DNA of 64,000 bases. Origin: Seminavis robusta (Eukaryota > Bacillariophyta > Bacillariophyceae > Naviculales > Naviculaceae). A program made the translations under genes and the position numbers. Under the pieces are notes generated by a model, which ran no database searches, was not told the DNA's origin, and worked only from the letters and a program-made list of their open reading frames with translations. Positions within the stretch are counted from its first letter, which is position 1; each line of letters begins with the position of its first letter. The DNA lies in the NCBI GenBank assembly GCA_903772945.1, contig CAICTM010000108.1, forward strand, positions 55,339-119,338, written 5' to 3'. This document shows, one piece after another, positions 44,756 through 55,299 of the stretch.

Positions 44756-46445
44756 ATGGAAGAGGATCACGCCGAATTGCTAGATAGGAGCGACAGGGCA
44801 CCGTATGAAGGCGAACATCGACTGGACACCGGAGGCTCGAGTGTGGAGATCAGTAGTTCGGTGAAATTATTTTCCCTCTGTGCCTGCTTCAATTCGTGTA
44901 CCGTCGGATATGATCAAGGAGCGGCGGTACATTGTGGCCGCCTTATCCAAGGCGAGCTTGGCCTCAGCAATTTGGAGCGAGGGATGTTTATGACCATTCT
45001 CTTCGTTTTCATGATAATTGGAGCATTGGGAAGTCCCTTAATAAGCGACCGAGTTGGCCGCCGAGCTGCACTGGCGTGTTCTTCCTACATTTACTTGATG
45101 GGAGCCGTGATGATGACCTTTGCGAGCTCCTTCTGGGCCATTTTGTTTGGCAGAGCGGTGAGCGGACTTGGTGCGGGGCTGGGGTTCTCAGTTGACTCTA
45201 TGTACATTGCCGAAATGGCACCAGCAGCACATCGGGGGGCCTTGGTTACGTGGTCGTACATTGGCCTAACCTTGGGCTTGATGATGGGTGCTTCCACTGG
45301 TCTAATCTTCAGCAGCCTAGAGGAAACCATCCGGTGGCGGGTAATGCTTGGAATCGGCATGATCTTCCCGATCGTTGTGATTATCACTTCGGTGAAAGTT
45401 ATGAAAGAGACCCCACGCTTCTTGATCCAAGCAAAGCGAAGCAAGGAGGCACGAATCGCTTTGTCGATGATATATCCATTAGACTACAGTGTTGGAGCCG
45501 TGTTGGAGGGCATGAGAGAAGCTCTGTTGCGTGACAGAATGTCGCAAGAGGGCCGTGGTTGGTCCATAATACTTCGACCCACACGTGCATTCCGACGCAT
45601 GCTCCGCCTAGGCTGGGGCATATCCTTTGTCTCGCAAGCCGTGGGTGTCGACGCGATTACATACTACATGTTAGATGTCATGAGCGACTCTGGCGTTGAG
45701 CAGACTACCATGCAATGTGCTTCTCTGATTGGTTTTACCGTCATTAAGCTGCAGTGCATCGCCATCAGTTCCCGTCTGTTGGACAGAGTGGGAAGAAGAA
45801 TGGTGCTCTTCATTTCATTAACAGGTATGTATTCCGGGATTGCTTGACATCTTAAATCTAGATTGGTTTGATGGGTGGGCCATTGAAAATGAGAATGCAA
45901 TCATCTGACGAGTTTCCCCCGCTTTCCACACAGGTCTGACGGCGTCACTGCTGATGATTGGCAGCTCCTTCTACCTGTCCGATGTTGATCAACCAGTCGT
46001 GGCCATGGTTGGCTTGGGTTTGTACATGGCTTTTTACGGCATCGGTCTAGGACCAGTGTCGCAGTTGTTACCTGTTGAAGTCTTTGCCACCAGCATTCGG
46101 GCCAAAGCGTTGAGCATCTCCGTCATTATTGGCCGGGGCACAGCGGCAATCATGTCTGCTACATTACTAGTGTGGTCGGATGCCGTGTCATGGCCAGAAG
46201 TCTTCTTCACACTGGCTGGAATAAGCTCCGTCTCGGGCCTTTTACTGTATTGCTATCTGCCCGAGACAAAGGGTATCTCGCTGGAAGGCATGACATTATA
46301 CTTTGCCGAGGTCACCAATGATTCCAGCCTGATAGAAGCCGAAAAAAAGATTCGAGAAGACGATGACAAAGACCGAACTGGTGATGGTGGTGGCTACCAA
46401 CGGAGGGCGCAAATGGACGGTGGCACCAGGATGTTGCGAGTCTAA
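44756..46445 (+). CDS. MFS sugar transporter, array member 3
   Basis: Two exons, 44756-45824 and 45934-46445, joined at one phase-1 intron after LISLTG-type sequence, give 526 residues. This is the only intron kept out of those in the array. Motifs: DRVGRRAAL, PAAHRGALVTW, GLGPVSQLLPVEVFATSIRAK, PETKGISLEGMTLYFAEVTNDSSL. The uninterrupted IYPLDYSVGAVLEGMREAL is the reference that supports the micro-exon in member 1. The C-terminus lies inside the first copy of the 368-bp duplication that follows. Its N-terminal acidic part matches member 1 rather than member 2. Confidence 0.87.
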
Positions 46446-46991
46446 TAATTGCTACCGGTACGTGCTTGGAACGAGAGTGCAGTGGCTGCAGATCGATACC
46501 GTACTGAAATACTCCAATAGATATGAAACCGACACTCGGCGCAGAACTCCCATTGCGGACTGTAAACTTGCGATAAAATCCAAAACTGCGATTCTACCTA
46601 CTTTAACAAAAACACGCGTGGTTTCTGCCCGAGACAAAGGGTATCTCGCTGGAAGGCATGACATTATACTTTGCCGAGGTCACCAATGATTCCAGCCTGA
46701 TAGAAGCCGAAAAAAAGATTCGAGAAGACGATGACAAAGACCGAACTGGTGATGGTGGTGGCTACCAACGGAGGGCGCAAATGGCCGGTGGCACCAGGAT
46801 GTTGCGAGTCTAATAATTGCTACCGGTACGTACTTGGAACGAGAGTGCAGTGGCTGCAGATCGATACCGTACTGAAATACTCCAATAGATATGAAACCGA
46901 CACTCGGCGCAGAACTCCCATTGCGGACTGTAAACTTGCGATAAAATCCAAAATTGCGATTCTACCTACTTTAACAAAAACACGCGTGGTT
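46256..46991. repeat. 368-bp tandem duplication of the 3' end of transporter 3
   Basis: Copy 1 is 46256-46623 and copy 2 is 46624-46991, with an offset of exactly 368. I see three differences over the unit, about 99% identity. The unit spans the last coding stretch (from PETKG), the stop and the 3' region. Copy 2 carries a second orphan tail without the rest of the gene. The near identity shows a recent event. Confidence 0.95.
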
Positions 46992-47067
46992 TCGTTCGTG
47001 GTTTCTTCTTTCTATTACCAGCAGCAGCAAGTGAACAAACCATAGCTACATGGCATCCATCACGCCC

Positions 47068-48996
47068 CTAGCAATGTAGAACATTGTCGTTGGGCAAATG
47101 TTTCGCATTGCGCGAATCAAAAGCACGACCCCATGCCTGAACTTGGACCGCCAGTTGCGTCAAAAAAGTCGGTGACCCGTCGGGCAAGGAAGAATGGGCC
47201 ATACTATCATGGTCCTTCTTGTTCTCCTTACCATATGCCACAGGAAAGGGAATGGGACGACATTCCTTTGGCATTTTGGCAAATACGGGATCCTTTTCTC
47301 GTTTGGCCCACAATTCTCTGGATTTGGCTCGTTCCAAGAGTAATTTGGCGAATGGTTCGTAGATTGTTTCGAGCGCATTGTTCTTTTTCTTGCGGTCTCC
47401 TTGTACCTGCATGACAATGGCCAAGGCTTCCTGGTATTGTTTCTTGTTGTTGTCGTTGTCATTATGACACCGCGCCACGGCTGCATTTCCCAGCAACGTG
47501 ACCACTTGCAACGTCCGGGCTTCGAGCCGTTCCCAATAGTCAAAGAGTTGTGTCAGGGGCGTCTTCCAATATCCCCATAGCAATTGTTGATGTTCCGGTC
47601 CTTGAATAAAGAATTGTCGCAACCATTCATTTTCCAATTCATTCAGCAGCAATTGTTCCGATCGCCATTTTTTGGGTCCATGATGCTGCATATTCGTGTG
47701 TTGACACTTGGCAATCATTTCTTGGACCGTGTGGCCGGGTCGCAACAGTCGATGAGTAGACGAGTATCGAGTCGACTTATTGGTATGAGTGGGTGGTGCC
47801 AGCACGGCATGTTGATGATGATGATTGTAGTCGTGGAGCATGTAGTAGGTGGATCCCGATGGCAACGCCACGGCAATCGGTGGCCCTGTGTCATCGACGG
47901 TAATGTCTCCCAATCGTTTGGCTTTGGGTCCTTCGGCATGACGAGTGACACGAAGCGCCACGGCCCATTCGTCGTCGTCCTGTTTTTTGCTCGAATGTTT
48001 GGTGGTTGCTTCTGCTGCCAGGATGGTATGATAGACGGCAATGGTGGAGAAGTGTTCGAGGCTCGAATCCGCATGCCATCCTACCGAGTATTTGTTGTTT
48101 TGGAACATGGGTTCCTCTCGGAGTCGTTTGTGAGGTGTCATTTTGTTGATGAGTGTGACGGTGAAGCATGCTTTCTTATTGTTGTCTTGTTTGGAGGACT
48201 GGTCGATTCCCCGTTTTTCATGGAATGCCGTCAGGTGTTTCTTGGTTTGTCGTGACAAGTGTTGATTGAGAGATCCAAAGGTCGTCACTGCGGATTGTAA
48301 TTTTTGATCAGTGCTGGTGTGCTTTCCATTCCATGGATGCGCAAACATGCGCAATCCCAAGTATCGATAGGTGGTTCCTTCGTCTCCCAAGAGACAACGT
48401 GTAACGTAAGAGGGCACTAGTTTGGCTCCCAATCCAGCCGGTTGTGTGACATCGGTTCGAAAGAGTTTGGCGTCGTCCATGGTGACAAGAGCTCGTTGGA
48501 TTTGATCTTCCGATAGACTTGTAGTAGTAGAAGTCAATGATGTTTCCCAGACAAGTCCTTGATGAACCGTGTCCACGGCAGCTTGGAAAGACTCTCGGTA
48601 GGGATCTTCGTCCCGCAGAAAGCCATCCGTAGGAACTGGTAAGCGAGAAGGAAAGGGTGGAAGTGGGCGATCCACATCATTCACTACTGGATTCTTCTCT
48701 TTCTCATTCCTTTGGTTATTGTTGTTGTTGTTGGTATTGGATGCCCAGGCTTGAGCAAATGCCAGCAAATCATCGTCATCTTCTTTGACGTTCTTCTTAT
48801 TCTTGTGGTGGTTGAGATTGTCTTGATTTCGTTTTCTCTTTTTCTTGTTGGCACTGGTTGGGTGGGGATCAGAGGAAGAATGAATCTTTTCTTGAAGTTG
48901 CCTCTTTTTGCCTTTGGATGTTCCTGGCTGTTGCGCCGCTTCCTGCTGTGCCTTCTTTCGAGCTCTCCTGCGAGCATTGGAAGATTTCTTTGTCAT
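47068..48996 (-). CDS. FTO-family Fe(II)/2-oxoglutarate RNA demethylase homologue
   Basis: 642 residues if started at MTKKSSNARRRARKK; 11 more are possible from 49029. The N-terminus is basic and Lys/Arg-rich (KKKRKR), consistent with nuclear targeting. The catalytic domain matches FTO along its length: LFRTDVTQPAGLGAK, YRYLGLRMFAHPW, FTVTLINKMTPHKRLREEPMF, then VGWHADSSLEHFSTIAVYH with the His-x-Asp iron ligands, then QHAVLA and RYSSTHRLL holding the distal His and the 2-oxoglutarate-binding Arg. This covers the H-x-D...H triad. FTO oxidises N6-methyladenine in RNA. A C-terminal helical part follows the catalytic domain. It is divergent from a J-domain gene. Bulky insertions (Asn- and Gln-type runs) interrupt the core. 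Confidence 0.88.
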   Translation of the reverse strand: MTKKSSNARRRARKKAQQEAAQQPGTSKGKKRQLQEKIHSSSDPHPTSANKKKRKRNQDNLNHHKNKKNVKEDDDDLLAFAQAWASNTNNNNNNQRNEKEKNPVVNDVDRPLPPFPSRLPVPTDGFLRDEDPYRESFQAAVDTVHQGLVWETSLTSTTTSLSEDQIQRALVTMDDAKLFRTDVTQPAGLGAKLVPSYVTRCLLGDEGTTYRYLGLRMFAHPWNGKHTSTDQKLQSAVTTFGSLNQHLSRQTKKHLTAFHEKRGIDQSSKQDNNKKACFTVTLINKMTPHKRLREEPMFQNNKYSVGWHADSSLEHFSTIAVYHTILAAEATTKHSSKKQDDDEWAVALRVTRHAEGPKAKRLGDITVDDTGPPIAVALPSGSTYYMLHDYNHHHQHAVLAPPTHTNKSTRYSSTHRLLRPGHTVQEMIAKCQHTNMQHHGPKKWRSEQLLLNELENEWLRQFFIQGPEHQQLLWGYWKTPLTQLFDYWERLEARTLQVVTLLGNAAVARCHNDNDNNKKQYQEALAIVMQVQGDRKKKNNALETIYEPFAKLLLERAKSRELWAKREKDPVFAKMPKECRPIPFPVAYGKENKKDHDSMAHSSLPDGSPTFLTQLAVQVQAWGRAFDSRNAKHLPNDNVLHC

Positions 48997-49437
48997 GGTC
49001 AACTCAACCAAAACTTGGACTACTACCAAAGTACCAAGTCAGAGGACGAATGAGACACCCACTTGTAGGCTAATAAGAACTGTAAGTTCGGATCTTGGCC
49101 ATCCCATGCGAAGGATTACATGTACTTTCGGTATCTTCTAGCTAGTATCTTGTCATCGAGGATGGATCAACTCGATTGGTTGTGAGAACGATCGCGCGAT
49201 GGGCGCGCTACCGGCTCTCTTGGTTCTTGCTTGCACTTCTTGCCAAGATCCAAGTCAAGATGCCATTTAAAGGGCGTGACGTCATGGATCTTACCCCCGC
49301 GACCAAGATCACCTCGAAAGTCTTTCTCCATCTTTCGCACATCTTTCAGCTTTCTCACAATTCCATTGCAACAAAGCCATCAAAGAAAGAAGCAAGTCAA
49401 GGCCAACTAATAACAAAGCAATAATACCAAAGCAACC
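48997..49437. promoter_or_regulatory. shared divergent promoter region, FTO-like and J-domain genes
   Basis: 441 bp separate the two divergent start codons. It has GGGCGCG-type GC-rich words near 49200 and a CTAGCTAG word near 49140. No TATA box was picked out. Confidence 0.4.
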
Positions 49438-50640
49438 ATGAACGAAGACGAGTGTCCGTATGAGATTTTGGGTGTGCCCAAGGATGCCAATGAGAGTGAC
49501 ATTAAGAAAGCCTACCGAAAGCTTGCCTTGAAAAATCATCCCGATAAGCAGCCCACCGAAGAAGCCAAGGAGAAAGCACAATCCGTCTTTGCTAAAATTG
49601 CCAATGCCTACGAGATACTCAGTGATCCAGAAGAACGAGAGCAATATGATTTGAGAAAGAAATACGGAGGAGCTCCCGGCACACGATACACTACCACCGC
49701 CACCCCCGCCTCTTCACAACCCACGTATACTACTCCTTCCGGTACACCGGCAGGCAGTACTAGCAATAGTTATCCACGCACCACGCGACGCACTTCTTCC
49801 ACGCCCACTTCCACAGGAAAAGGAGGCCCTGCCAGCACGTCGTATTCCGTCAAGGATGGTCAGTACACGGCCACGGTCACCACGGATGATGGGTGCACGT
49901 ACACGTTCGGGGGATCCGCCAATGAATTCCAAGATCCCTACGATGTCTTTCGCAAAGTCTTTCAAGACAAGTTGGGAGAAGATTTGCCCGCGGGAATGCA
50001 ATCACCCAAACGAACCACAATGCCCACCGCCAACAACTCCAGTATGCCCACTAGCACTTTCAACGACATGCCCACTAGCATGCCACAACCCAAAAAGACG
50101 GTCCGTACTGGAACTCGCACATCCACCAAAATCGAGGGTGACATGAAGATCATCACCAAAACGGAAACACTGCCGGACGGAAGGACCCGCACGTCCGTGG
50201 AACATGTTCCCATTGATACCAACCCAACCACAACTACATTCACTCCAATGCAAACCGCCCCAATCCAAACTACAACCGCCGCAACTCCAACCCCAACGAC
50301 TCCCAAAAAGAAGAAATTTTCATTCTTTCCACAAAGACAACAAAAGCAGCAACAAAAGCAACCCCATCGCAGTAGCATGATGCAACCCACCAACCGAATG
50401 ACAATGCCTCCTACCAATATCCAAAGTGGTGGGAGCCAACCAATGGGACGATCCATGAAGACGCGAACGATCCAACACGACAATGGGACGGTCGAAACCA
50501 TTACTGAAATCACCGAAACCATGGCGGATGGATCCACACGCACCAGTAGTTCGTCCAAATTCTCCAGCGACAACAGCAACAGTACTGGAAGTCGTCGCAG
50601 CAGCATGCCCACCAGACGCCGCATGGTGGTCATGGGCTAG
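49438..50640 (+). CDS. J-domain (DnaJ/Hsp40 class B-type) co-chaperone
   Basis: 400 residues. The J domain fills residues 5-75: [33 protein letters not shown], with the HPD triad at residues 34-36 that triggers Hsp70 ATPase. The linker (residues 80-150) is Thr/Ser/Pro-rich. Residues about 140-180 hold [25 protein letters not shown], similar to the F-rich DPFDVF segment of DNAJB6-type proteins. The C-terminal half holds two related segments, [22 protein letters not shown] and [21 protein letters not shown], and many basic residues. No CxxCxGxG zinc finger is present, so type B. It partners Hsp70. A decayed copy of its J domain lies about 120 bp downstream. Confidence 0.9.
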   Translation: MNEDECPYEILGVPKDANESDIKKAYRKLALKNHPDKQPTEEAKEKAQSVFAKIANAYEILSDPEEREQYDLRKKYGGAPGTRYTTTATPASSQPTYTTPSGTPAGSTSNSYPRTTRRTSSTPTSTGKGGPASTSYSVKDGQYTATVTTDDGCTYTFGGSANEFQDPYDVFRKVFQDKLGEDLPAGMQSPKRTTMPTANNSSMPTSTFNDMPTSMPQPKKTVRTGTRTSTKIEGDMKIITKTETLPDGRTRTSVEHVPIDTNPTTTTFTPMQTAPIQTTTAATPTPTTPKKKKFSFFPQRQQKQQQKQPHRSSMMQPTNRMTMPPTNIQSGGSQPMGRSMKTRTIQHDNGTVETITEITETMADGSTRTSSSSKFSSDNSNSTGSRRSSMPTRRRMVVMG

Positions 50641-50757
50641 AGACTGCTCTTGCAGCTGGTATAGTAGAGTCAAGCAATAATGTTTCATAGTTTCATATTA
50701 TAGTTATCTATCTATTGATTGTGCTATATCGTGTGCTACCACTAGCTAGACCATGTT

Positions 50758-50900
50758 GAAACATTACCCTCATAGAACCCCACCAAAGAAAAGCACAAAC
50801 TGTCTTTGCCCAGGTCGTGAATGCCCATGAAAGACACATTGCTCTGGAAGGAAAAGAACAGTACCATTTGAGAAAGAAACAGGGAGGATCCCAAGGGACA
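50758..50900 (+). pseudogene. decayed partial copy of the upstream J domain
   Basis: In frame from about 50803 the reading is AQTVFAQVVNAHERHIALEGKEQYHLRKKQGGS. The gene at 49438 has [33 protein letters not shown] at the same place. Upstream, KHYPHRTPPK resembles [11 protein letters not shown]. The HPD triad is lost (reads YPH), the frame shifts before AQTVF, and there is no start. It is a non-functional duplicate of about 140 bp. Confidence 0.75.
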
Positions 50901-51096
50901 AGGCTACATTGGACTTGACAGTTCCCTGTGTTCTTCAGTTGTTTGGTAGCTATATTCATTATGTTCAATTCCGTATGCATCCATCTACCAAACGTATACC
51001 GGTATGCAAGCTTCTCTTAGCAATACCCTTGTCCAATTCAGTTTGTCCCTCGGTCACGTGGCAAAAGCAGCCAGCAGCAGCAGCAGCAGTCGAAGC

Positions 51097-52377
51097 TTAG
51101 GCAGATCGCGCCATGTCAGGCGTTGGTTTGTCTCCCAACAACGTCCTTCTGGTAGATGCGGGACGGTTTCGGGGCAAAACAGACTTGCTCAGGTTCATGG
51201 TAACGCGTCTTCTCTCTGGTTGGCCTCCTTGGACAGGCCGAGACATATCCATCGACAGCCTCCTTGTTGACTCTCCCGAGATGTGCATGACACCACCCAA
51301 GGAGTGAGCCATCGTAGTCCTTCTTCTGTTACTATCGAGGACCGATCCTTTCGACGATGTCCTCACCGGGGGATTGGTCTTGCCCACGGAGCATCTCCGG
51401 CAAGGTGTCTGTGACACGTTCATGGTGATTCGCCGTGTCTGCTGTCGCTTGGGCGAAAACGTACTCGTCTTGGTAGAGGACAAATCCATCGAGATCCTCC
51501 TCACCGGGGTCGTTGACACAGAGATATTGCTGTGGTGCCTTGCAAGCTGCCTTCTGCTCGAGTTGAGGTGGTCCATAGTACCTCGGCGCGGCAATCTAGA
51601 TGTTCCAAGCGAGACATCAAGCCGTCCAGACCGGGTTGTGGTACGGCCACTCGAGTGCTCGGATTGCTGGTTGAACTGCAAGGAGATACGTTTTGGCATT
51701 GGGGCGTCTTCTCGAAACTCGGCTGTAACAGCAGCGATTCCGTACTTGGGTGGTGCGCAACCGTCTTCGTGGTCATTGCCGCCATCGTCCATCGTGATTT
51801 CTGTAACAGACTCTTCGTGCACCTCGTTATAGAAGGCGTCATCGTCCTCTTCGTCCTCGCTGTCGCTGTATTCAACGGAGCTATCATCGTAGTCATCCGA
51901 ATTACTGCATGCTCTCGTTGCGAAGATGGAATCCCTTTTCTTCTGACCATTTCGAATCTGTACCGCCTTGATGCATGCGCTTCCTCGTCTATCCTGCGCC
52001 GCAGCGCTTCCACGTCTATTCTCCCCATACCGGTAGCCTAGCTCCACAATAGATGGCGCCCGCGAAGCCTTCTCGTACCCATAGCCAAGGTCAGCATTGT
52101 CGCGCGCTACAGGTGTTTGGACACCGTCCCCGTAGCCAAGATCATCATTGGATGGCATTGTTTCTTCACCATAACCACGAGCATCACTCGAAGGCTTCAC
52201 TTCTTTTCCATAACCAAGATCTTCCTCTGACAACATGGCATCCTTCCCATAGCTAACATCGCTAGACTCACCGTACCCGTGATCAATTTTGTCGGTACTA
52301 GTACGATCATCTTCTCCACACCCCAAGCTGGCTAATGCTATGGCTATATTCATGGTGGTTGATTTATCGTATTGCAT
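51097..52377 (-). CDS. repeat protein with ten RRx(S/T)-type sites and GYG motifs
   Basis: 426 residues; an alternative start is MNIAIALASLG, eight codons in. The N-terminal third carries seven Tyr-Gly-centred units (DLGYGKE, DLGYGDG, DLGYGYE and kin) about 15-18 residues apart. A Glu/Asp-rich block with SDSEDEEDDDAFY lies near residues 165-185. The C-terminal half carries ten Arg-Arg-x-Ser/Thr-type sites: RRGS twice, then RRGT, RRIS, RRIT, RRCS, RRTT, RRLS, RRVT and RRTL, several continuing M(D/N)(L/V/M)S. RRx(S/T) is the classic consensus for PKA-type basophilic kinases. The C-terminal half is strongly basic. I recognise no named family. The visible design fits a multiply phosphorylated scaffold. 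Confidence 0.8.
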   Translation of the reverse strand: MQYDKSTTMNIAIALASLGCGEDDRTSTDKIDHGYGESSDVSYGKDAMLSEEDLGYGKEVKPSSDARGYGEETMPSNDDLGYGDGVQTPVARDNADLGYGYEKASRAPSIVELGYRYGENRRGSAAAQDRRGSACIKAVQIRNGQKKRDSIFATRACSNSDDYDDSSVEYSDSEDEEDDDAFYNEVHEESVTEITMDDGGNDHEDGCAPPKYGIAAVTAEFREDAPMPKRISLQFNQQSEHSSGRTTTRSGRLDVSLGTSRLPRRGTMDHLNSSRRQLARHHSNISVSTTPVRRISMDLSSTKTSTFSPKRQQTRRITMNVSQTPCRRCSVGKTNPPVRTSSKGSVLDSNRRRTTMAHSLGGVMHISGESTRRLSMDMSRPVQGGQPERRRVTMNLSKSVLPRNRPASTRRTLLGDKPTPDMARSA

Positions 52378-54490
52378 AGATGTTTCTGAGAGACGAGAGC
52401 TTGGAGATGTTTCTGAGAGACGAGAGCTTGGAATTCTTTGATCAAAACGAAGCGAAGCAAAGCCAGGGCCTTTCGTGTCTCTTCGGTCCTGTTGTAAATG
52501 ATAGATTCAAATGTTTGTGAGAACAAAACGAAAAGAAGACAATCTAGTTCTTCGACCACCACCCCCGGAGAGGCAGTTTGCAGCAACAGTTACCTTTCCC
52601 TTGACTGGAGAAGGTCTCGAGATGTGCGACCTGGATAGCGTCGAGAACAACACGTGATTCTGCTCGTGTGGAGCAATTCTTGTACCATTCCCGGTCATAG
52701 GAGGAGCACGAGTAAACTACTATGTCGAGACAGTGAAGTCCAGTAAAAATCATGGTTTTGACAGGTTTCCAAAACAACGAACGCTGCTACCAGTTACTAT
52801 CAATAGTTAGTACAGTGTACGGTACCCAGTACTACAAGCTTTAAAAGTGGAATACACTAATGAAGAGCGAAATGGGATTGTTGGGTGTGGCATACGGTAC
52901 CTACAAGCTACAAGCTGACTACTGTAGCTACGGTAGCCGTAGCCAGCTAGACTTAGAAAAACCAAGGCTCGAGTGAACTCCGCAACGAATGGGCATTCTT
53001 GGAGCAGCTACAGTAGCCGCCTCACATGCTGCAGAGAAGAGAACCAGTCAAGTTCAAAGATTCTTCTTTACATTCGTTTCTGCCAGGATGAAGAGAGCTT
53101 ACTCCGTGCTCCATAGAATTGGAATGGAAAGACGGAACATTGCTTCCCTCGCTCACAGTACGTACCACATGTACTGATCGGTATTGGAGGTGGCTGTTGC
53201 TTGAACTGTTGGATTTTGCCTTTCTCATTGCTTTGAGCCTTCAAGCGACTTCTACTCAGCTGATGGAGGTCCTTCGACTGTTCTGCTGGAGTAGCATGCA
53301 TCACCTTTCGGCAACTGACATCATGTCCAGCCAGAAGTGATTCTTCGCCACCACCTAGCTAGCTAGTGACCTTCCCACCCACTCGAGTACACAATAGCGC
53401 TACCTGGTGATCGCTTCCAATCCGGCTAGAAGCAACCTAAAGCAAGTTGATCAATGAACAATGATCAATGCTGGATTGCTTCGGCAGGTAGCCTTTATGT
53501 CTAGCATACGCCAGGACCATCGCTCACCGGCAACACAATAAGCCTCGCCCTTGTCCCGCCTTGCCAAACAGAGCGACCCGAATCGGATCGAATCAACTAC
53601 CCTGAACTTTTCCAATCTTGCTTCCCTCAGCCCTCAGCAACGAGACGAGGGCAATTCGCTCGCAGCGGCGAAGAATGCTGAAGTTCTCATGGTCTTCCAA
53701 TCACAAAAATCATCCCAAAAGCAATTGCTCAGTTTAGCTCAGGGAACGAACTTTTCTCTGCCGAAGTTATTTAAAAAAAATCCGCAGGATTGATGTCGCT
53801 CTGGACCAGATTGCTTGACCACTCCCGCAGGCTTTAGATGCCTTGCTGGTCCGAGGAGAGTGCTCAGTGCGGCTTCCTTTGTGCGCATTGTGTCAGCCTG
53901 AGCTTCCTCCTCCACAGGCAAGATGCTTTGCACGCATGGCCCCCTCAGGTGTTTTCCGGAGGACGACGGGGAGCAAAAAAGCAAGTTCCAAAAGGTAGGG
54001 CGGGCAGAAGAACTCAAAAAGCAGAAAGACAAGAGAGCTACTGACACAAAAAGGCAAGTCGTCTCTCGGTGCAATGCTCCAGCATTTTCATTGATTTTTG
54101 ACCCTGTAGACTCGAACTCTGGCAGAAGCGGGCCACACCGGTTCCAGGTAGTTTCCTGCAACAATAGTGACAGCCAGAGATACTTGCTAGTAGCTAAAGT
54201 AAGTCGGAGCCATCGGCCACTGTGGTTGGTTGGAAGGAAGCGAACGGAGGAAAGAGATAAAGTGACCCTTTGAGCTTGTAAAGGATAGTGGACACTATTA
54301 GTTCTTCGATTGTTGCTTCAGGGGTCACTTTATTGCTTTGGTTAACTGCCGTTTCGTGGCATTAGGGATACACGATCCATGAGCCCCCAGGACCTCTGTG
54401 GAAGCGTCATTCGTGGCAAAATACTTAAGAGACGATACACCGAGGCATAGGAGACAATTGACAGGATTTAAGAGACGAAAGCAATCGTCT
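52378..54490. other. intergenic, no gene seen
   Basis: About 2.1 kb. Overlapping short frames at 53551-54273 on both strands show no family features. A duplicated 24-base segment (gatgtttctgagagacgagagc) occurs twice at 52379-52428, next to the preceding gene's 5' side. Confidence 0.5.
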
Positions 54491-54922
54491 TGCACTACGC
54501 TAAAAGCTAGTGTAAAGATCTTTCAAGTGTTTTGAGTTTGAGAGAATGAAAGTTATGAGAGGATTAGAAAGCTATGAAAACTAATCAACGAGAGAGAACA
54601 GAGAAGAGAATCCAGCAATCAAAGGATCGTAGATCTGAACTCCCGGGGAGACTGTAGAGTGTGATAGAGTAGGTTGCGGTAGCAATCTACTCACTCACGA
54701 TCCGAAAACGGAACGGGTGGAAGATTCGTCTAGAATTTATCTAGTAGCGTGGAATCTCTCCAGCCAGCTAAATACTAGCGCGATGTTTCACCATCGACCT
54801 AGTATGATAGCGTCATGAGAACCCTGTCTCAATGACTATTCACGAAAGAGACTCAGTCATGAGTCGAACTCAAACCCTATCTAGGATCGAGTCGCGAATA
54901 AGGCTAAGAGCCGTGTATTGCA
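54491..54922 (-). repeat. LTR copy A (Ty3/gypsy element, 3' LTR)
   Basis: Bounded by TGCA at 54491-54494 and 54919-54922; read on the minus strand it begins TGCAATACACGG and ends AGTGCA. Shares blocks with LTR copies B and C: an ATGAGAACCCTGT word, CACCATCGACCT, GGAAGATTCGTCTAG and the end GCGAATAAGGCTAAGAGCC. Identity is patchy because of many small insertions and deletions. Confidence 0.65.
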
Positions 54923-55140
54923 TTCGCCCCTGACAAGGGTCACGGAGGCACGGCATCAGCCGGACAAGGAGAACATATGAATTAAAGTGCGGGCACTCTC
55001 CGGAGATTGGATGTAGACATGTGCGTCGCACGATGGCATCTACAAGGGGATCAGGCCTTTATGGGTGTAAATACCTTATGTTCAAGTCTGGTAGACTGTG
55101 CCGCTACTGGCGTAGCATGTCGGAGCCGTACAGTGCCATT
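54923..55140 (-). repeat. 3' internal segment of the gypsy element, copy 1
   Basis: Adjoins LTR A. Recurs beside LTR C at 60700-60905 with about 80-85% identity by eye and several small gaps. The purine-rich AGGGGCGAA (minus strand) next to the LTR could be the polypurine tract. The frame is broken, so its product cannot be named. Confidence 0.65.
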
Positions 55141-55299
55141 GATTTTTGACTCGGTCTGTGTGTGTAAAGGACCTTTTGTGCGTTGGCTGACCGTACTACA
55201 CGGTTCTGATACTGATGAATCATCATAGTATCGTTGACATGGTGTTGATGAGGGACACGTGTCGCGTGCTCTCTCCTATCGTTGTTTTGTCTGGATAGT

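Noticed and set aside
53551-54273. Overlapping frames on both strands before the LTR region
   Set aside because: None shows motifs, signal peptide or paralogues.
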